Assembly (NCBI GenBank): GCA_002405995.1
Contig: DHMW01000097.1
Coordinates: 379-11,484, forward strand
Source of the DNA: Oscillospiraceae bacterium UBA4632
GTDB taxonomy: Bacteria; Bacillota; Clostridia; Oscillospirales; Oscillospiraceae
Direction: 5' to 3'
Length of the DNA: 11,106 bases
Part shown: piece after piece, positions 6,932 through 11,106 of the stretch
Layout of the letters: each line of letters opens with the position of its first letter
How positions within the stretch are numbered: position 1 is the first letter of the stretch
Notes under the pieces: model-generated
Told to the model about the DNA's origin: nothing
The model's database searches: none
The model's input: only the letters and a program-made list of their open reading frames with translations
Program-made: the position numbers and the translations under genes

Positions 6932-6948
6932 GAAAAAAGGAGTATCAA

Positions 6949-7968
6949 ATGCAAACATTTTTGAAACATGGCTTCAGCCGCCAGCGCTGCCGCCGGGCGC
7001 TTTTCCTGGCGCTCTTTGCCGCGCTGCTGATGCTGAACGGCTCGCCGGAGCTTCGCGCCGATGCGCTTTACCTGCTCGCCAGCGGCGACACGGTAAGCGT
7101 GCTGGATGCGGACACGGCGATCCCCGCAGAGCGCGTCATCGTCACCGGCGCGCAGAGCGCGGACGTTGAGGTCGCGCTGCCTGCGGGCGAAAAGGTGACA
7201 GTGACGCACGGAGACGCGGTCGAGTACGCCACCACGCGCTCCGGCGAGAGCGTCAGCGATCTGCTGCGCCGCCTGCAGATCTCGGTCAGCCCGCTCGAGC
7301 TGGTGCTCGTCGATGTGTCCGGCGAGGAGGTCGCCGTCACCGTCGATACCGACATCACCTATTACGAGACTGCGAGCGAGCCCGCAGAGCACACCACGAT
7401 CTATACGCCCACCGGGCGCCTGCCCAAGGGCGAAACGCAGGTCGTGCAGCAGGGCATCGACGGCGTGCGCGAGGTCACCTATGAGGTCGTCTACGCCGAC
7501 GGACAGCTTGTTTCCCGCCAGGCGGTGGCGGAGAGCGGCAACACCTCGGTCGCCGAGCTTGCCTATCTCGGCACGCGCGTGAGCGAGGCGCAGGACGGCG
7601 ATACCGTGTCCTCCGTCGTCTACGAGTCCGACGGCAGCGGCTATCTTCTCATGGCCTCGGGCGACTCGCTGCATTTTTCCAGGGCGGTCGAGGTGAGATG
7701 CACCGCCTACACTGCCGGCTATGACGGTGTGGATACCTGCACGGCGACCGGCACCACGGTCCGCCGCGGCGTGGTCGCGGTGGATAAGCGCGTGTTCCCG
7801 CTCGGCTCAAGGCTCTATGTGGACGTCCAGTCCAGCGCCTTTTCCTACGGCATGGCGTATGCCGAGGATACGGGGATGCGCGGAGAAAAGCTTGACCTTT
7901 ATATGGACTCATATGACGAGTGCATTCAGTTCGGCGTGCGCAGGGCGGTCGCCTACGTGCTCGACTGA
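6949..7968 (+). CDS. Secreted G5 and 3D domain protein (YabE-like cell-wall protein)
   Basis: Encodes 339 residues. An N-terminal basic segment followed by RALFLALFAALLMLNG looks like a signal peptide or membrane anchor (about 1-38). Next is a DUF348-like region (about 83-137), a G5 domain (about 148-196, with LPKGETQVVQQGIDG), and a C-terminal 3D domain (about 249-339). The three conserved aspartates that name the 3D fold are visible at D279 (AVDKRVFPLGS), D307 (AEDTG) and D316 (LDLYMDS). This fold resembles the MltA/RlpA catalytic core, so the protein probably cleaves or binds peptidoglycan outside the membrane, like Bacillus YabE or resuscitation-type factors. The ATG at 6949 is preceded by AAGGAG; the frame is open back to 6856, but that extension lies in the leader and would bury the signal peptide. 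Exact activity is inferred from the family. Confidence 0.88.
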   Translation: MQTFLKHGFSRQRCRRALFLALFAALLMLNGSPELRADALYLLASGDTVSVLDADTAIPAERVIVTGAQSADVEVALPAGEKVTVTHGDAVEYATTRSGESVSDLLRRLQISVSPLELVLVDVSGEEVAVTVDTDITYYETASEPAEHTTIYTPTGRLPKGETQVVQQGIDGVREVTYEVVYADGQLVSRQAVAESGNTSVAELAYLGTRVSEAQDGDTVSSVVYESDGSGYLLMASGDSLHFSRAVEVRCTAYTAGYDGVDTCTATGTTVRRGVVAVDKRVFPLGSRLYVDVQSSAFSYGMAYAEDTGMRGEKLDLYMDSYDECIQFGVRRAVAYVLD

Positions 7969-8001
7969 GCGGCGCGGCTTGGCAAACAGCACAATAAATA
8001 C

Positions 8002-8044
8002 ATGCTCCGGATGCGTATGCTGCGCATCCGGAGCATTTTCTTTA
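8002..8044 (+). terminator. Strong intrinsic terminator after the G5/3D gene (possibly bidirectional)
   Basis: ATGCTCCGGATGCG (8002-8015) and CGCATCCGGAGCAT (8023-8036) form a perfect 14-bp stem with a 7-nt loop, followed by TTTCTTTATT. It lies 33 bases past the stop codon. On the minus strand the stem is followed by GTATTTATTG, so it may also stop transcripts from the convergent permease gene, for which I see no nearer terminator. Confidence 0.92.
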
Positions 8045-8096
8045 TTGCGATGGCGCGATACGGTTTTACCGGCAGAAGCCGAAAGGAACGCACAAG

Positions 8097-8159
8097 ATGA
8101 GAGCCGTTATCACAGTGATCGGAAAAGGCCGCGCCGCCGCTCAGAACAGCAGCTCATAG
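8097..8159 (+). pseudogene. Relic of an ACT-domain protein gene (first ten codons only)
   Basis: An ATG with AAAGGA (8082-8087) nine bases upstream begins a 20-codon frame. Its first ten residues, MRAVITVIGK, match what I recall as the N terminus of small ACT-domain regulatory proteins (UPF0237 type), which normally continue with D-K/R-VGIIA. Here the frame turns into GRAAAQNSSS and stops, and from 8141 the same DNA is the antisense of the permease C terminus. The simplest reading is that a deletion or insertion fused the first 30 bases of an ACT gene, with its ribosome binding site, to the tail of the permease gene, with a junction between about 8126 and 8141. The match is short and from memory, so chance cannot be excluded. 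Confidence 0.45.
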
Positions 8160-8914
8160 CCCATCTTGAGAAACAGCAGTCCCAGCACGACGAAGATCAT
8201 GCCGCGTACGCGCTTGCTGCCGCCCTTCATGGCGTAGCGCGCGCCGCAGTAAGCGCCCAGCATATTGCACGCCGCAGCGGGCAGCGCCAGCATCCACCAG
8301 ACCTTGCCGCTGATGATGAACAGCACCGCCGAGGCGACGTTGGAGCAGAGGTTTGCGATCTTCGCGCAGCCGGACGCCGTCAGGAGGTCCATCGAGAGCG
8401 CCATCGTGAACGCCATGATCATGAATGTGCCCGTGCCCGGGCCGATGAGCCCATCGTAGCAGCCAAGACCCAGACCGATGAGCGCGGCGCGCGTCAGCTC
8501 CTGCCGCGGCGTGTACGCGCGCGCGGGCGCGTCGCTCTCCTTGCCGAAGTCCTTTTTGAGCATCAGCAGGATCGCCGCGCAGGGCAGGGCGACGAGCATC
8601 ATGATCTTCAGAATATCCTCGTTGATGAGCAGCGCGATCTTTGTGCCGATGGCTGCGCCGAGGAGCGCGCCGATCCCCGAGACGACGGCGGGACGCAGCA
8701 GGACCTTGCCGCCGCGGAAGTATTTGAACGAGGCGAGCGCCGTACCGGTGCCGTTGACGACCTTGTTCGTCCCCATCGCAAGATGGGCGGGGATGCCGGC
8801 CATCAGATAGGCGGGCAGCGTGATGAGCCCGCCGCCGCCGGCGACGGAATCGACAAAGCCGCCAAGAAAGACCAGCGGCAGAACAACAAGCAGGACCTGC
8901 GGTGTAAGCTCCAT
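8141..8914 (-). CDS. TauE/SafE family sulfite/anion exporter-like permease
   Basis: Encodes 257 residues, normal for this family of integral membrane proteins thought to export or import small anions such as sulfite, sulfoacetate or organosulfur compounds. Several hydrophobic segments are visible and the internal duplication shows as two glycine-rich signatures: GGFVDSVAGGGGLITLP near the N terminus and GCYDGLIGPGTGTFMIM in the middle. A charged cytoplasmic-type linker (KKDFGKESDAPARAYTPRQE) separates the halves. The start at 8914 follows AAGGGG (minus strand, 8926-8921); in-frame ATGs at 8929 and 8947 are upstream, but the first overlaps that ribosome binding site. The gene is alone on the minus strand, convergent with the G5/3D gene and divergent from rsmA. 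No sulfur-metabolism gene lies nearby, so the substrate is unknown. Confidence 0.88.
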   Translation of the reverse strand: MELTPQVLLVVLPLVFLGGFVDSVAGGGGLITLPAYLMAGIPAHLAMGTNKVVNGTGTALASFKYFRGGKVLLRPAVVSGIGALLGAAIGTKIALLINEDILKIMMLVALPCAAILLMLKKDFGKESDAPARAYTPRQELTRAALIGLGLGCYDGLIGPGTGTFMIMAFTMALSMDLLTASGCAKIANLCSNVASAVLFIISGKVWWMLALPAAACNMLGAYCGARYAMKGGSKRVRGMIFVVLGLLFLKMGYELLF

Positions 8915-8945
8915 GAAAATCCCCTTCATTCTCTGAGATTTCTGC

Positions 8946-9001
8946 ATTCTACCACAGCAAAAAAAGTTTTACTACTCTTTTTTTGCAAAACGTGGTAAAA
9001 T
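8946..9001. promoter_or_regulatory. Symmetric divergent promoter region with inverted repeat (permease / rsmA)
   Basis: GCAAAAAAAG (8957-8966) and CTTTTTTTGC (8977-8986) are perfect 10-bp inverted repeats around a 10-base centre, flanked by outer arms ACCAC (8951-8955) and GTGGT (8992-8996). The outer arms carry mirrored extended -10 elements: TGGTAAAAT ending at 9001 on the plus strand and TGGTAGAAT ending at 8946 on the minus strand. Transcription would start near 9008 toward rsmA and near 8939 toward the permease, both just upstream of good ribosome binding sites. The -35 sequences are weak, as extended -10 promoters allow. The inner dyad could be an operator or simply rigid A-tract DNA. 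Confidence 0.6.
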
Positions 9002-9034
9002 CATCTCAACTTTTTGCAAAGAGAGGAACCGGCC

Positions 9035-9895
9035 ATGGAACGAAACGACCGCGCCGCCATCGAGGCGCTTTTGAAGCGCCACGGCTTTCATTTTTCCAGG
9101 TCCATGGGGCAGAATTTTTTGATCGACCCCGCCATCCCCTGTGAGATCGCCGAGAGCTCGCGCGCAAACGAGCAGAACGGCGTGCTGGAGATCGGCCCCG
9201 GCATCGGCGCGCTGAGCCACGAGCTCTGTGAGCGCGCGGGCAGGGTCGTAGCCGTGGAGCTCGATAAGACGCTGCTGCCGATCCTGGACGAGACCATGGC
9301 GCGGTTTGACAATTTCGAGGTCGTGTCCGCCGACATCCTGAAAACCGACATCCCCGCGCTCGTGCGCGAGAAGCTCGCGGGCCTCACGCCCATCGTGTGC
9401 GCCAACCTGCCCTACAATATCACGACCCCCGCCATCACCGCGCTCATCGAGTCGAAGTGCTTTGAGAGCATCACGGTGCTGGTGCAGAAGGAGGTCGCCG
9501 AGCGCCTCTGCGCCGCGCCGGGCACGAGCGCCTACGGCGCGTTCTCCGTTTTCATGCAGTACTACACGGAGCCGGAATACCTCTTCACCGTGCCGCGCGA
9601 GTGCTTTGAGCCGCAGCCGAAGGTCACCTCCGCCGTGCTGCGCGCCGTTGTGCGCAAGCAGCCGCCGGTCGAGGTAAAGGACGAGGAGTTCTTCTTCCGC
9701 GTGGTGTACGCCGCCTTTGCCCTGCGGCGCAAAACGCTCGTCAACAGCCTGATGACGGCGTTCGGCAGCCGGCTCACAAAGGAGCAGCTTACGCAGGCGG
9801 TCACGTCCTGCGGACTTGATGCGTCCGTCCGCGGCGAGCGGCTGGGGCTCGGCGAGTTTGCCGCGCTCTCCGACGCCATCTCCGCGCTTTTATGA
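9035..9895 (+). CDS. rsmA: 16S rRNA (adenine1518-N6/adenine1519-N6)-dimethyltransferase
   Basis: Encodes 286 residues, standard for RsmA (KsgA). It dimethylates two adjacent adenines in the 3'-terminal hairpin of 16S rRNA using S-adenosylmethionine, a late quality-control step of 30S assembly; loss gives kasugamycin resistance. Motifs: MGQNFLID (24-31), SAM motif I EIGPGIG (52-58), acidic E75 in AVELDK, D100 in SADIL, and the catalytic NLPYN (124-128). The C-terminal RNA-contact domain is complete. The ATG at 9035 follows GAGAGGA (9021-9027) at good spacing; a TTG at 9014 in the same frame precedes the ribosome binding site and was rejected. The gene is the first in its direction after the divergent promoter; no terminator is evident after its stop. 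Confidence 0.96.
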   Translation: MERNDRAAIEALLKRHGFHFSRSMGQNFLIDPAIPCEIAESSRANEQNGVLEIGPGIGALSHELCERAGRVVAVELDKTLLPILDETMARFDNFEVVSADILKTDIPALVREKLAGLTPIVCANLPYNITTPAITALIESKCFESITVLVQKEVAERLCAAPGTSAYGAFSVFMQYYTEPEYLFTVPRECFEPQPKVTSAVLRAVVRKQPPVEVKDEEFFFRVVYAAFALRRKTLVNSLMTAFGSRLTKEQLTQAVTSCGLDASVRGERLGLGEFAALSDAISALL

Positions 9896-9920
9896 CAGGA
9901 CGCCTCAATATATTCAAATA

Positions 9921-9966
9921 ATTGATAAACCATATGGTTGTTATTGATAAGACTTTTTGCTACAAT
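9921..9966 (+). promoter_or_regulatory. PEPCK gene promoter with palindrome and repeated ATTGATAA boxes
   Basis: TTGTTA (9938-9943), 17 bases, TACAAT (9961-9966) form a plausible sigma-A promoter with a start near 9973. The -35 overlaps a perfect 12-bp palindrome AACCATATGGTT (9928-9939). ATTGATAA occurs at 9921-9928 and 9943-9950, 22 bases apart, bracketing the palindrome, and again inverted (TTATCAAT) at 10079-10086 just before the ribosome binding site. The arrangement suggests operator sites for an unidentified regulator. Confidence 0.55.
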
Positions 9967-10027
9967 TGGGGGCAGAAAGGAGTCAAACTCAATAGCAGCC
10001 ATTTTTCCTGTGCATCGGTTAGCTCCC

Positions 10028-10046
10028 TGCCGCCTGAAGAGCGGCA
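10028..10046 (+). other. Small hairpin in the PEPCK gene leader
   Basis: TGCCGC (10028-10033) and GCGGCA (10041-10046) form a 6-bp stem with a 7-nt loop in the roughly 145-base leader. No U-tract follows. I see no T-box, CcpA cre or known riboswitch pattern here. The gap between rsmA and this gene (9896-10117) contains no convincing small gene. Confidence 0.3.
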
Positions 10047-10117
10047 CAGCACACCACACAAGACGCGGTGCGAAAATTTTATCAATTGTGCCGTGAAATG
10101 CTACGAGGAAAAGCAAC

Positions 10118-11106
10118 ATGACGAATTTGACGAACAATCAGGCGGTCCTGTCGTGGATCGACGAAATGACCGCCATCACAAAGCCGGACAAGATCGTTTG
10201 GATCACCGGCGAAGAGGAACAGCTCGAGGCGCTGCGCGAGCAGGCTGTCAAGGAGGGCATCCTCATCAAGCTCAACCCGGACAAGCTCCCGGGCTGCTAT
10301 CTCCACCGCACCGACCCCGACGACGTCGCCCGCGTGGAGGACCGCACCTTCATCTGCTGCGAAAGGGAAGAGGACGCCGGCCCCACCAACCACTGGGTAG
10401 ACCCCAAGGAGATGTACGAGCGCATGTACGCGCTGGCTGACGGCGCTTACAAGGGACGCACGATGTATATCATCCCCTATTCCATGTCGATCATCGGCTC
10501 GCCGTTTGCCAAATACGGCTTCGAGCTGACCGACTCGATCTATGTGGTCCTGAATATGCATATCATGACCCGTATCGGCAAGGCCGTGTGCGATGCGCTC
10601 GGCGACGATACCGGTTTTATCAAGGGGCTGCACTGCCAGTGCAATCTCGATAAAAACAACAAGTACATCGTCCATTTTCCGCAGGACAACACCATCATTT
10701 CGATGAACTCCAACTACGGCGGCAACGTGCTCCAGGGCAAGAAGTGCTTCGCGCTGCGCATTGCCTCCAACCTCGGCCGTCAGGAGGGGTGGATGGCCGA
10801 GCACATGCTCATCCTCGGCATCCAGAACCCGCGCGGCGAGATCAAGTACATCTCCGCCGCCTTCCCCTCCGCCTGCGGCAAGACGAACCTCGCCATGCTG
10901 ATCCCGCCCGAGGGCCTGCAGCGCTGGGGCTGGCGCGTGTGGTGCGTGGGCGACGATATCGCCTGGCTGCGTGTCGGCAAGGACGGCAGGCTCTGGGCGG
11001 TGAATCCGGAAAACGGCTTTTTCGGCGTCGCGCCGGGTACGTCCATGAAGTCGAACCCCAACGCGCTCATTTCCACGCATAAGGACACGATCTTCACGAA
11101 CGTCGC
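10118..11106 (+). CDS. pckG: Phosphoenolpyruvate carboxykinase (GTP), N-terminal part (3' end outside window)
   Basis: The first 329 codons of a roughly 600-residue enzyme that interconverts oxaloacetate + GTP and PEP + CO2 + GDP. Family landmarks: R72 in DPDDVAR (corresponding to the substrate-binding Arg87 of vertebrate PEPCK), GRTMYIIPYSM, ELTDS, IMTRIGKA, and Y200 in NYGGN. GKKCFALRIAS holds the metal Lys (K208/K209), H229 lies in AEHMLILG, the P-loop is FPSACGKTN with the reactive C253, and D279/D280 in VGDDIAW are metal ligands. NPENGFFGVAPGTS follows. The start ATG has GAGGAA (10105-10110) seven bases upstream. The P-loop cysteine comes about 35 residues earlier than in the animal enzyme, through a shorter N terminus and a shorter loop near LHCQCNLDKNN. 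In anaerobes the enzyme often runs in the carboxylating direction; direction here cannot be read from sequence. Confidence 0.96.
   Translation, partial: MTNLTNNQAVLSWIDEMTAITKPDKIVWITGEEEQLEALREQAVKEGILIKLNPDKLPGCYLHRTDPDDVARVEDRTFICCEREEDAGPTNHWVDPKEMYERMYALADGAYKGRTMYIIPYSMSIIGSPFAKYGFELTDSIYVVLNMHIMTRIGKAVCDALGDDTGFIKGLHCQCNLDKNNKYIVHFPQDNTIISMNSNYGGNVLQGKKCFALRIASNLGRQEGWMAEHMLILGIQNPRGEIKYISAAFPSACGKTNLAMLIPPEGLQRWGWRVWCVGDDIAWLRVGKDGRLWAVNPENGFFGVAPGTSMKSNPNALISTHKDTIFTNV

Noticed and set aside
6856..6948. Upstream ATG giving the G5/3D protein 31 extra residues
   Set aside because: It lies within about five bases of the predicted transcription start, has no ribosome binding site, and would bury the signal peptide.
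6735..6948. c-di-AMP (ydaO-type) riboswitch before the wall-protein gene
   Set aside because: Such elements often precede wall hydrolase genes, but the leader after the mapped promoter is only about 98 bases and I cannot find the conserved core sequences.
7721..8998. 425-codon plus-strand frame across the 3D gene end, terminator and permease
   Set aside because: It runs through a strong terminator and is antisense to a clear TauE/SafE membrane protein; its product is a charged low-complexity shadow.
9967..10117. T-box or other riboswitch in the PEPCK leader
   Set aside because: No T-box core, no terminator/antiterminator pair and only one short hairpin are visible.
9922..10440. 172-codon plus-strand frame overlapping the PEPCK gene start
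   Set aside because: It begins within the promoter, lacks a ribosome binding site, and its second half is an out-of-frame reading of the PEPCK gene.
1..11106. CRISPR array, tRNA/rRNA gene, insertion sequence or prophage
   Set aside because: No regularly spaced repeats, cloverleaf, rRNA signature, transposase or integrase motifs were seen on either strand.

Overview
The window is 11.1 kb of GC-rich, gene-dense chromosomal DNA, most likely from a high-GC member of the class Clostridia (Bacillota), perhaps Oscillospiraceae. The evidence is the gene order era-yqzL-recO-mutS2, an HPr of 87 residues with both His15 and Ser46, a YabE-like G5/3D cell-wall protein near rsmA, strong AGGAGG-type ribosome binding sites and sigma-A style promoters. 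The genus is an inference from content and composition. I see no tRNA, rRNA, transposase, integrase, phage gene or CRISPR array.

Layout. (1) 1-3408: a co-directional repair and ribosome-assembly operon: the last 21 codons of era, a 35-codon yqzL-like gene overlapping recO, recO, then mutS2. (2) 3409-6734: an HPr gene (ptsH) with its own promoter and a strong intrinsic terminator, then uvrC, whose stop codon overlaps the start of a short pyruvate-kinase-like gene lacking the usual C-terminal domain; a hairpin follows. (3) 6735-8044: a near-consensus promoter, a structured leader, a secreted G5/3D-domain protein and a perfect 14-bp terminator hairpin. (4) 8045-9001: a tiny remnant that reads like the first ten codons of an ACT-domain protein gene, then a TauE/SafE permease on the minus strand. 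A dyad-symmetric divergent promoter region separates the permease from rsmA. (5) 9002-11106: rsmA (16S rRNA dimethyladenosine transferase), a 222-bp AT-richer regulatory region, and the first 329 codons of a GTP-dependent PEP carboxykinase gene cut by the window edge.

Together the genes cover recombinational repair (RecO), MutS2 nuclease/ribosome rescue functions, nucleotide excision repair (UvrC), ribosome maturation (Era, RsmA), carbon control and the PEP/pyruvate/oxaloacetate node (HPr, PK-like protein, PEPCK), and wall remodelling (3D protein).

This is mainly core genome and I do not see a convincing new multi-gene system. The points most worth a second look are the compact PK-like protein coupled to uvrC, the truncated ACT-gene relic beside a permease that sits between the YabE-like gene and rsmA (where rnmV lies in Bacillus), and the repeat-rich promoter region of the PEPCK gene.
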